From NCBI GenBank assembly GCA_030613125.1, contig JAUWMO010000081.1, positions 1 through 11,321 of the forward strand: a stretch of DNA of 11,321 nt, in the 5' to 3' direction. How positions within the stretch are numbered: the stretch's first letter is position 1; every line of letters starts with the position of its first letter. This DNA comes from Bacteroidota bacterium. GTDB lineage: Bacteria > Bacteroidota > Bacteroidia > Bacteroidales > VadinHA17. The translations under genes were made by a program, and so were the position numbers. Below are positions 1 to 7,800 of this stretch, piece after piece. The notes beneath the pieces are model-generated. The model was not told where the DNA came from. It did no database searches and worked only from the letters and a program-made list of their open reading frames with translations.

Positions 1-30
1 TGCTACCGGTCCATAATCTGACCGGTAGCA
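1..30. repeat. Perfect 10-bp inverted repeat (hairpin) at the window edge
   Basis: TGCTACCGGT (1-10) is exactly reverse-complementary to ACCGGTAGCA (21-30), with a 10-nt loop between. The stem is strong and stands out from the AT-rich surroundings. It could be the terminator hairpin of a gene to the left or a dispersed palindromic element. No uninterrupted T run follows, so a standard intrinsic terminator reading on the + strand is weak. The repeat may extend left of the window. Confidence 0.75.
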
Positions 31-40
31 AGGATTTATT

Positions 41-70
41 AAATCTAAGATTTTAAATTACAAATTTAAA
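41..70. repeat. Two consecutive AT-rich inverted repeats
   Basis: AAATCT (41-46) pairs with AGATTT (48-53), and TTTAAATT (52-59) pairs with AATTTAAA (63-70) around an ACA loop. Both are perfect but made almost entirely of A/T, so they may reflect base composition. They follow directly on the 1-30 hairpin. No function can be assigned. Confidence 0.35.
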
Positions 71-139
71 TCGTTTCTTTTAATTTCCCCTTATAATAAG
101 ATGAATTTGAAGTGCAGTTCGCTGAGAATCACGCCAGTG

Positions 140-161
140 GGCGGATCCGCCTGCCGGCGGA
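140..161. repeat. GC-rich overlapping palindromes
   Basis: GGCGGATCCGCC (140-151) is a perfect 12-bp palindrome. Its right half also pairs in TCCGCC-TGCC-GGCGGA (146-161), a 6-bp stem with a 4-nt loop. The two structures are mutually exclusive. The block is strikingly GC-rich within AT-rich flanks, which suggests an inserted small dispersed element. From general knowledge, similar GGCGGA/TCCGCC palindromes are scattered in intergenic regions of many FCB-group genomes; that is recollection and was not tested here. Confidence 0.55.
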
Positions 162-186
162 CGCAAAGAAAATTATTATTTATAAT

Positions 187-228
187 TCTGCGGAACTCTG
201 CGAACTCAGCGTCTCTGCGTTAGAAAAG
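187..228. repeat. Degenerate CTCTGCG-type short tandem repeat, probable dispersed-element remnant
   Basis: The core CTGCG recurs at roughly ten-base spacing: CTGCGGAACT, then CTGCGAACTC, then AGCGTCTCTGCG, followed by an A-rich tail. This resembles the widespread intergenic small repeats of the CTCTGCG/TCTCTGCG type seen in many environmental bacterial genomes. It is accidentally open in one frame (112-294), but that frame lacks a ribosome binding site and is best treated as repeat sequence. Assignment to a known repeat family is from memory. Confidence 0.5.
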
Positions 229-275
229 AATTGTATTGTAGAAAAACCATATTGTGTTTGTTTATATTTTAATTG

Positions 276-291
276 TCCCGATTTATCGGGA
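276..291. repeat. Short hairpin TCCCGA-TTTA-TCGGGA just upstream of the GH27 ribosome binding site
   Basis: TCCCGA (276-281) pairs with TCGGGA (286-291) around a TTTA loop, extended by an A-U pair candidate across the loop and wobble pairs at the base. It ends 17 bases before the Shine-Dalgarno sequence of the next gene. It could be a leader RNA structure, a terminator-like element or another copy of a dispersed palindrome. The sequence alone does not decide which. Confidence 0.5.
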
Positions 292-308
292 TGACACTAC
301 CTCATTCC

Positions 309-317
309 AGGGGAGGA
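309..317 (+). promoter_or_regulatory. Strong ribosome binding site for the GH27 gene
   Basis: AGGGGAGGA lies 7 nt before the ATG at 325. It is a strong match to the anti-Shine-Dalgarno sequence and fixes the start that leads directly into a lipoprotein signal peptide. Confidence 0.8.
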
Positions 318-324
318 ATTATCC

Positions 325-2358
325 ATGAAAGAAAGAAGAAACAGAATCGGGCAAGTTTTATACGGATTTTTGTATTTGATCCTACTATTAACCTGTTTTG
401 GATGTTCACAGAAAGAATTACAAATGGAAAAAGGAGAAACAAAAGTGATATGGCTGGATGAGCTTGGCGCTCAATATGCCGAGGAGGGATGGGGACGGAC
501 ACAGGCAAATAAATCTATAGACGGCAATCCTCTGTCTGTTGCCGGCAGGAAATTTGAACGGGGGTTAGGAACCCACGCTGATGGCTGTTATAGAATAAAT
601 CTTGACGGAAAAGCAAAAACTTTTACGGCATTGGTAGGAATAGATGATGAAATCGAAGGTAATGAATGGGCTTCTGTTGAGTTTAGCATTGTTGCTTATG
701 ATGAAAACAACACTCCCAAATCAAGAGTGTTATGGAAAAGCGGTGTGATGAAAGCCGGCCAGAACGCTATAAAAGCAGATGTAAATATTGAAGGCCTTAA
801 AGAAATCAGGCTGATTGTTTCCGACGGAGGCAATGGTATAAACTATGATCATGCAGATTGGGCAGAGGCTAAAATCGATTACCTGGGAAATAAACCTGAA
901 CCTGTCAAACCTTATACCCGTGAGCCATATATTCTTACGCCTAAACCAGGTCCTGTTCCGAAAATTAATGGCGCCGGAATATTTGGAGTTCGTCCCGGAT
1001 CGTCGTTTTTATTTACTATTCCCGCTACAGGAGATCGCCCAATGACGTTCTCGGTGCAAGGACTGCCTGAGGGTCTCACATTAGACGGCAAAACAGGCCG
1101 CATTATCGGTGTAGTTAATAATGAAGGCGCTTATAATGTTAAACTAATAGCAGAGAATGAAAAAGGGAGGGCTAAACGTGATTTTCGTATTGTTGTTGGA
1201 GACACTATTTGTCTCACTCCGCCAATGGGTTGGAATAGTTGGAACTGCTGGGCATGCGGTGTTACTGATGAAAATATCCGGGCAAGCGCCAGGGCTATGG
1301 TTGAAAAAGGACTGATTAACCATGGTTGGACATATATTAATATTGACGATTGCTGGATGATCAAACCTGATTCTGATGACCCTGTAATTAGCGGTGAGCC
1401 GCGTAACAAAAATGGGATGCCGCTTACTAATAAAAAATTTCCGGATATGAAGGATTTGACTGATTATATCCATGGTCTGGGTCTAAAAGCGGGTATCTAT
1501 ACTTCTCCCGGACCTTATACCTGCCAGGGATTTATCGGGAGTTATGAATATGAAGCTCAGGATGCCAAGCAGTTTGCGAATTGGGGATTTGACTATCTGA
1601 AGTACGACTGGTGTTATTATTCTAGGATTGCAAAAGATAAAAGTTTAGATGAACTGAAAAGACCTTATATGCGTATGAGGGATGAGCTGTTAAAACAACC
1701 TCGGGATATTATATACAGTCTCTGCCAGTACGGAATGGGTGAAGTCTGGAAATGGGGTGAGGAAGTTGGAGGCAACTGTTGGCGGACTACCGGCGATATC
1801 GTCGATACATGGAGCAGTATGTCAAAGATTGGTTTTTCGCAAAACAAATGCAGTAAGTACGCTAAACCGGGTTGCTGGAATGATCCTGATATGCTTGTTG
1901 TTGGCAATGTCGGATGGGGACCTGAACTGCATCCGTCAAATCTTACGCCCGATGAACAGTATACTCATATAAGCTTGTGGTGTTTGCTTTCAGCTCCATT
2001 GCTTATTGGTTGTCCTATTGAACAGATAGATGATTTTACTTTAAACCTGCTTACAAACGACGAGGTCCTTGAAGTAAATCAGGATCCATTAGGAAAACAA
2101 GCGGAACAAATAATCAAAAATGAAGATTATCAGGTCTGGGCGAAAAAAATGGAAAATGGTTCTCTAACTGTCGGACTTTTTAATATGGATTCGTATAAGC
2201 ATAAGGCGATTGCGATTGAATGGTCAAAATTAGGACTTAAGGGAAAACAGCGGATTCGTGATCTCTGGAGACAAAAAGATCTGGGAATTTTTCAGGAACG
2301 ATTCGAATCTAATGTATCGCCTCATGGTGTGACTTTAGTGCGGGTTATCCCTGAGTAA
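325..2358 (+). CDS. Lipoprotein GH27 alpha-galactosidase with N-terminal NPCBM (CBM51-like) domain
   Basis: This enzyme probably removes terminal alpha-linked galactose from glycans. Residues 1-27 form a lipoprotein signal ending in the lipobox-like TCFGC, with Cys27 the lipidated residue. Residues ~40-187 are an NPCBM module (landmarks FERGLGTHA at 78-85, DHADWAEAKI at 175-184). Residues ~202-292 match the He_PIG-associated and putative-Ig pair (NGAGIFGVRPG, GLPEGLTLDGKTGRIIG). The GH27 barrel begins at PPMGWNSWNCW (~299). The predicted nucleophile is Asp428 in YLKYDWC and the acid/base is Asp491 in WRTTGDI, by alignment from memory with human alpha-galactosidase D170 and D231. The substrate-binding NIDDCW pair (341-342) is intact, favouring galactose over arabinopyranose. 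A beta-sandwich C-terminus (~595-677) completes the protein. Alpha-N-acetylgalactosaminidase activity cannot be excluded, because the specificity loop reads CQYGM. The protein is full length and no frameshift is seen. Confidence 0.93.
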   Translation: MKERRNRIGQVLYGFLYLILLLTCFGCSQKELQMEKGETKVIWLDELGAQYAEEGWGRTQANKSIDGNPLSVAGRKFERGLGTHADGCYRINLDGKAKTFTALVGIDDEIEGNEWASVEFSIVAYDENNTPKSRVLWKSGVMKAGQNAIKADVNIEGLKEIRLIVSDGGNGINYDHADWAEAKIDYLGNKPEPVKPYTREPYILTPKPGPVPKINGAGIFGVRPGSSFLFTIPATGDRPMTFSVQGLPEGLTLDGKTGRIIGVVNNEGAYNVKLIAENEKGRAKRDFRIVVGDTICLTPPMGWNSWNCWACGVTDENIRASARAMVEKGLINHGWTYINIDDCWMIKPDSDDPVISGEPRNKNGMPLTNKKFPDMKDLTDYIHGLGLKAGIYTSPGPYTCQGFIGSYEYEAQDAKQFANWGFDYLKYDWCYYSRIAKDKSLDELKRPYMRMRDELLKQPRDIIYSLCQYGMGEVWKWGEEVGGNCWRTTGDIVDTWSSMSKIGFSQNKCSKYAKPGCWNDPDMLVVGNVGWGPELHPSNLTPDEQYTHISLWCLLSAPLLIGCPIEQIDDFTLNLLTNDEVLEVNQDPLGKQAEQIIKNEDYQVWAKKMENGSLTVGLFNMDSYKHKAIAIEWSKLGLKGKQRIRDLWRQKDLGIFQERFESNVSPHGVTLVRVIPE

Positions 2359-2381
2359 GGGTTAATTAATCAGCTTAAACC

Positions 2382-2396
2382 ACCACCTTAGGTGGT
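2382..2396. repeat. Inverted repeat between the GH27 and peptidase genes
   Basis: ACCACC (2382-2387) pairs with GGTGGT (2391-2396) around a TTA loop, 24 bases after the GH27 stop codon. A run of seven T (2417-2423) lies about 20 bases downstream, too far for a classic intrinsic terminator. It may act as a weak terminator, a processing/stability hairpin or a dispersed palindrome. It is the only structure separating gene 1 from genes 2-5. Confidence 0.45.
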
Positions 2397-2453
2397 AGAT
2401 AGTCCGAATCAAGCAATTTTTTTACTGTTTATTTGATAATAATAGAAGGAACT

Positions 2454-4793
2454 ATGAAATACAAAACAGGATTATTGATATTAACAGGCTTTCTCTTATT
2501 TCATTTTGCATTTGCAGATGATAAAGATAATCATAATAAAATAGACTATGATCGTTTTGAAAAATACTGGGAAAAAGATGATTATATTCATGAATATGTA
2601 AAACGGGCGAACGAGAATTATAACAAATATATAAACAGTACAAAATTTGATGAAAAATTTGAGGTGAATGTAAAGGAACAAACGGTTGAATATGGAATTA
2701 TGGCCAGTGGGAATATCCTGTTAATATATAATCAATGGCTATCTAATCCCCAGGCGCCCGAGGTAATGGAGGCAATAAATACTTATAAAGCAGACCTGGA
2801 ATCTGAAGGATATACGGTTAAGGTCGCTGCCTCTACAAATACAAATGATCCTGCAGAGCTGAGAGATTATTTATACCAGGAATGGACCAATAATAGTATT
2901 GACGGAGCATTTCTAATAGGAGAGTTAGCAATAGCCTGGTATGAGATGCCAATATTTAATGACCAGGGTGATACGACAGGTTGGGATATATTCCCCTGTG
3001 ATTTGTATTACATGGATGTTGACGGTGAATGGCTTGATAATGAAAGAGATAATGGCATACATGATGATCATGCCGGAAATGTAGAACCGGATATCTGGAT
3101 CGGTCGTTTTTATACTCCAACCATGACTTATCATGATATAAATGAATCGCAGTTAGTGGTTAGATATTTAAATAAAGTACACCGATACCGGGAAGGTACG
3201 TTGAGATTAAAAAACCAGGGATTCAGTTATGTTGATCATGACTGGGCCGGTTTTCACATGGAAAACGAAGTGTTTAAGCTGTATGATGAAGTGACTTTTA
3301 TTAATGATGGTATTAATGGAAATGTGACTAGTAGTGATTATAAAAACAGAATTCAAGCCGCCATAAATAATAAATATGAATGGATGTATATTGCCGCTCA
3401 TTCAAGCCCACGGGATCATTTTTTTCATGATGGATCGTCATTTAGCAGCGAAGAAATTGATCCTCTTGATGTTCAGGTTATGTTTTATTTGAACTTCAAT
3501 TGTTCGGCGGCCAGTTACAGGGAAGACGACTGTTTATGCAATTGGTATGTGATGCAGGAACCTTTTGGTTTGTTATCAGTCGGTTCGACTAAGGGCGGCA
3601 GTATGCTGGACCAATATGATTATTATGAACCGCTAAGCGAAGGTTATACCTTTGGCGAAGCTTTTAAATACTGGGGTATTCGTCATTTTGAAAGACGTGA
3701 TTGGCACTACGGATTAGTCTGCATCGGCGATCCAACCCTGAAATTAAGCAGATTTATGATGAAGCCGGGACCGGGTTTTTGTTATGCGCTAACTCCGGAA
3801 AGAGATGCCAAAATTGATTCTACTACGCCCGTTTTCAAGTGGACCGAAACGGACAGCGCTGATAGATATGTATTGGAAATAACTAGAGCGGGTCAAGTAG
3901 TCTGGCTGTCAAATTATATTTCGGATACCCTGATTCAGATACCCCAGGGAAAATTACAACTTAGTTCTGCCTATAAATGGCAGGTAAAAGCCTTTGCCGG
4001 CGATGATTGTATAGATTTTACCCAGTTAAGAAAATTATCGGTTAGAGATACAAACAGTAACTATCTATCAGACTATGAACCGTTATACTATCGTCAGGAC
4101 TGGGGCATTTTGGGTTTTGATGAAACGTGTGAAGGAAACACGCTGTCCATTGCCGGACAGGAGTTTGAAAAAGGCCTGGGAACACATGCCAATAGTACAA
4201 TTCGATATAGTTTAAACGGCGAATATAAATTGTTTACCGCTTATATAGGACATGATGATGAATCAAATGGGGGAAATGGATTAACATTTGAAGTGAAACT
4301 GGACGGCACGACAATTTATCCGCCGGGTAAAATATTTATGTGGGGAACGGAAGCGGAATATATTGAACTCGATGTGACTAATGGCGATACGTTAGAATTA
4401 CTGGTTCACGGTGGAGACAATATCGATTTTGATCATGCCGATTGGGCTAAGGCCAGGATATGGACGGATAGTGTCACAGCTATTGATGATGAGAAATCAC
4501 AACTTGTAATACCACGGAAATTGGCATTATTAGGCAACTATCCTAATCCGTTTAATTCTTTTACAAAAATAAGTTATCAGTTGTCAACTGCCGGTAATGT
4601 AGAATTAAGTATTTATAATGTATTGGGACAAAAGGTGCGTTCGCTTGTCAACACAAATCAGAATGCCGGTATTTATAAGGTTGTCTGGGATGGAACCAAT
4701 GAAACCGGCAGCACTGTAAATAGCGGAGTCTATTTCTGCAGGATTTCTGATGGACAAGAACAGATGACCAGGAAAGTTCTTTTAATTAAATAA
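2454..4793 (+). CDS. Secreted gingipain-like (C25-type) cysteine peptidase with NPCBM and T9SS C-terminal domain
   Basis: The ATG at 2454 is preferred over an in-frame TTG at 2433 because AGAAGGA sits just before it and a clean signal peptide follows (residues 1-21, cleavage near FAFA/DD). The order of parts is: a charged ~60-residue stretch; a C25/caspase-like peptidase domain (~85-435) with NILLIYNQWL, DGAFLIGELA and PDIWIGRFY strands; an Ig/FN3-like domain (~445-530); an NPCBM module (~536-671; FEKGLGTHA, DHADWAKARIW); and a T9SS type-A/FlgD-like sorting domain (~686-779; NYPNPFN, GVYFCRI, RKVLLIK end). The likely catalytic dyad is His316 (AAHSS) and Cys350 (NFNCSAA). It lacks the Gly that follows His in gingipain GHGS motifs. 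It is probably exported to the surface by T9SS and cleaves protein. The substrate is unknown; the NPCBM suggests a glycosylated one. Confidence 0.82.
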   Translation: MKYKTGLLILTGFLLFHFAFADDKDNHNKIDYDRFEKYWEKDDYIHEYVKRANENYNKYINSTKFDEKFEVNVKEQTVEYGIMASGNILLIYNQWLSNPQAPEVMEAINTYKADLESEGYTVKVAASTNTNDPAELRDYLYQEWTNNSIDGAFLIGELAIAWYEMPIFNDQGDTTGWDIFPCDLYYMDVDGEWLDNERDNGIHDDHAGNVEPDIWIGRFYTPTMTYHDINESQLVVRYLNKVHRYREGTLRLKNQGFSYVDHDWAGFHMENEVFKLYDEVTFINDGINGNVTSSDYKNRIQAAINNKYEWMYIAAHSSPRDHFFHDGSSFSSEEIDPLDVQVMFYLNFNCSAASYREDDCLCNWYVMQEPFGLLSVGSTKGGSMLDQYDYYEPLSEGYTFGEAFKYWGIRHFERRDWHYGLVCIGDPTLKLSRFMMKPGPGFCYALTPERDAKIDSTTPVFKWTETDSADRYVLEITRAGQVVWLSNYISDTLIQIPQGKLQLSSAYKWQVKAFAGDDCIDFTQLRKLSVRDTNSNYLSDYEPLYYRQDWGILGFDETCEGNTLSIAGQEFEKGLGTHANSTIRYSLNGEYKLFTAYIGHDDESNGGNGLTFEVKLDGTTIYPPGKIFMWGTEAEYIELDVTNGDTLELLVHGGDNIDFDHADWAKARIWTDSVTAIDDEKSQLVIPRKLALLGNYPNPFNSFTKISYQLSTAGNVELSIYNVLGQKVRSLVNTNQNAGIYKVVWDGTNETGSTVNSGVYFCRISDGQEQMTRKVLLIK

Positions 4794-4826
4794 TAAACAG
4801 AACCTTTTATTATGGGTGACCCGATG

Positions 4827-4833
4827 AAAGGAG
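4827..4833 (+). promoter_or_regulatory. Ribosome binding site that decides a GTG start
   Basis: AAAGGAG lies 8 nt before GTG at 4842. The in-frame upstream ATGs at 4812 and 4824 have no comparable site. The other four genes in the window all have purine-rich sites at 3-9 nt, so the GTG is the best-supported start of the large protein. Confidence 0.6.
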
Positions 4834-4841
4834 TAAAACCT

Positions 4842-7800
4842 GTGGTAAGTAAGTTAGTCAAATTTATTTTATTATCTTTTTTACTATTATTCTCTGTGCC
4901 AAATATTTATGGACAAGGCCGGCCCTATGAAGGCCCGGATGATCCGGCAGGTGATATTGCGGCTCAAAGGGAAGGCAGAATGATAGGAAATCGTGTTCTT
5001 CTTTACTTCCAGAACAATACTGAACTCGCCTATTGGCCCAATACAAGTACTTCAAAATGGCCGAATGATCATACAGGTACGGGAATGATTGACGGTCTTG
5101 CTTTGCTTGTCGGAGCCAGAGTTTATATTGAAAATGATTCCATACCGGTTACTGATCCGGATATAATACAAAGCCGCTTTGATCTGGATACACTGTACTA
5201 TTGCCAGACAAGCTACAGGCAGGGCATGGATACAAATTCAAGCGGAACAATTGAATGGGGATTATATCCCGTTTTTGGATATTTTAATGAAAACAGCGAG
5301 CATCCTGCTATGAGTAACAGGGAAAAATCGTGGCCGATTGCGGGATGGCCTTCCCGTGGTGACGAACTTAAATGGCCGGATGAGTGGGACGGACGCTTTG
5401 GCAGAGGGGTTATGTATGCCGACTTAGAAACTTACTTTGTAGCTAACGATGCACAGGATCAGGAATATCTGGGCAGAAATGATATAATCAAGTATTATCC
5501 GCGGCCGGGAGTAAAAATCGGTGATAAACGTCCTGATGTGACTATCCAGAAGGGACTCCCCTGGGGCGGTATCGGTATACGTATAAAAGTGCGCGGATAC
5601 CAATGGAATAATCTGCAAAGCAGGGATGCTATTTTTTGGGAATATGATATCTCAAATATATCAGATTATGATCTAACCGAAGTTGCTTTCGGCTATTGGC
5701 TGGATAATGGTATAGGTCATGAAGGATATAATGCTGATCAGGACGATATAGGTTTTTTTGATAAACTGGAAAATATGTCTTACTCATGGGATGTTGATGG
5801 GATAGGCGCCGGCGGTTTGCGAACAGGAGTAGTGGGAATCAGTTATCTTGAAAGTCCGGGCGTACCTGATGATAATCTTGACAATGATGACGACGGTCTG
5901 ATTGACGAAAAACGGGATAATCAAGCAAGTTTTATGATTGGACCGTATGATGGTATTTCTGATCTGCAAAAATTTCTGGATTGGTATGGTCTGCAAGAGG
6001 AAGATCTGAAAGAACACTGGGATGCTGATGAAGATCAGGACTGGCAGGATGGATATGATGCTAATGGAAACGGTGTTTACGACGAAGGCGAGGACCCCGG
6101 TGATGATGTGGGGCTGGACGGAGTTGGACCGACTGACATTAACTACTACGGACCTGATGAAGGAGAATGCAACCATAAGCCTGATTATTTAGAGGGGGTT
6201 GGATGCGAACCGAATTTTGCTGCGACTGATATTTCTGAATCCGACATGATTGGTTTAACTTCTTTTCATTTGTTTCGCCATCCTGATCCTACCGGTGGCG
6301 GAGAACCTCCCTTTATGCGTCATGATAAGGAGGCCTGGGAGGTTTTTGCCGTACACGGGCTTGTGGAGTTTTTCGGAGAAATTAGCAATTTGGTTGAAGA
6401 ATTTGGTTCAGGACCTTTCCCGCTTTTACAGGGCAGAACGGAACGGGTTTCTATGGCCGAACTTCATTCGTATGAAGCATTGTCAGGTTTAAATTCAGCC
6501 GATCATAGTGCCCCGGCTTTATTCCAAAAAAAACGTATTGTACAAGTTATCTATGAGAGTGATTACCGGTTCGCTAAACCGCCCAAAATGCCCACATTGA
6601 AAGCTATAGCCGGTGAGGGAAAAGTTTTTCTTACCTGGGATGATGCAGCGGATAGATTAACCAGGGAACCGATGCTTAAAGGAGAAAATGATTTTGAAGG
6701 TTATAAGCTTTATAAAGCGACGGATAAATATTTTGCCGATGCAGAGGTTCTTGTGGATATGTATGGAAATCCAAGCGGTAAAAAACCCATATTTCAGTGT
6801 GATCTGATAAATGGAAAAAAAGGCGCAGTTGAATTTATTTTATTTAATGGAGAAGCTTTCTATCTGGGAGAAGATACAGGCATTCAACATTATTTTGTGG
6901 ATGAGGATGTACAGAATGGTCGGACATATTACTATGGATTAGTTGCCTATGATTATGGTATAGACGGGCTGGAAGTTTCTATTATGCCTTCCGAAAATAA
7001 TATGGTCTTAGAATTGGATGAGGCAGAGGAAATACGTTATCATGGTAAGAATGTGCAGATTGTAACGCCTCATCAACAGGCCGCCGGCTTTATTCCTCCT
7101 TCAATTAAAATAGATGATGAAACATCCCTTATTGGGAGTGGCTTGGTTATACCTGAAATAATAGATATCAATTCTGTGAAAGAGAATAATAGATACAAGC
7201 TGAAATTTCATGTAGATACAACAGGACATTTAAGACCGGTAGAAAGATTCCGTGCTAAACATGATATTTTGTATTCAAATAGTGGTTTTTCCGTTTATGA
7301 TGTTACGAATCATGATTCTCTTATATATACGGAAACTCCTGAAAATTATCCCGGTGACAATTTAAAATACGTTGCAGTTTATGACAGTTGGTCGTTAAAT
7401 GAAAGTTTAATCTCTGATCCATTTGAAGGAATACAGATAAATATAGAAGCTCAAACAGAAGCAGAATTTGACCTTGAAAAAAGCGGCTGGATAGTTGGCT
7501 ATTCTCCGGTAAAAATTATTCCCAGTAGCAATGAATCTGATTATTTTCCCTGGCAGTATGAAATCATATTTACAGGCAACGATTCATCTTATGCAAGTAT
7601 AGTAGGAGACAATAAAGGAATTAAAAATACCGATGATATCTTATTATATAATAATGCATTATTAGAACAAGTCTTTAATTTTTATGTCATTAATAAATCT
7701 TTTCCAGATTCAAACGGCGTCTTCGAAAAACTAGATCTTGTTGTTGAAGATGTAAATCAAAACGGACAATTTGATTTATTGGAAGATAATATTCTTGCAG

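Larger units (their letters stand above)
1..308. other. Gene-free upstream region rich in inverted repeats and small-repeat remnants
   Basis: I see no credible gene here. The only open frame of any length (112-294) is made of repeat sequence and has no ribosome binding site. The stretch holds a perfect hairpin at the left edge (1-30), two weak AT-rich inverted repeats (41-53 and 52-70), a GC-rich palindrome cluster (140-161), a degenerate CTCTGCG-type repeat (187-228) and a TCCCGA/TCGGGA hairpin (276-291). A TATAAT at 92-97 has no acceptable -35 box. The region probably contains the promoter and 5' leader of the GH27 gene, but I cannot place either one. Confidence 0.6.

Noticed and set aside
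92..97. TATAAT as a -10 box upstream of the GH27 gene
   Set aside because: No plausible -35 lies at 15-18 nt and the site is over 200 bases from the start codon, so it is not supported as a promoter.
112..294. A 60-codon open frame upstream of the GH27 gene
   Set aside because: It is built from the GC-rich palindrome and the CTCTGCG-type repeat, starts on a non-ATG codon and has no ribosome binding site. It is best read as repeat sequence.
1144..1473. A 109-codon minus-strand frame inside the GH27 gene
   Set aside because: It lies entirely opposite a well-conserved catalytic domain and shows no start signal or domain.
5784..6176. A 130-codon frame on the minus strand
   Set aside because: It is the mirror of the acidic Asp/Asn-rich coding stretch of the giant protein. 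It has no ribosome binding site or recognisable protein features.
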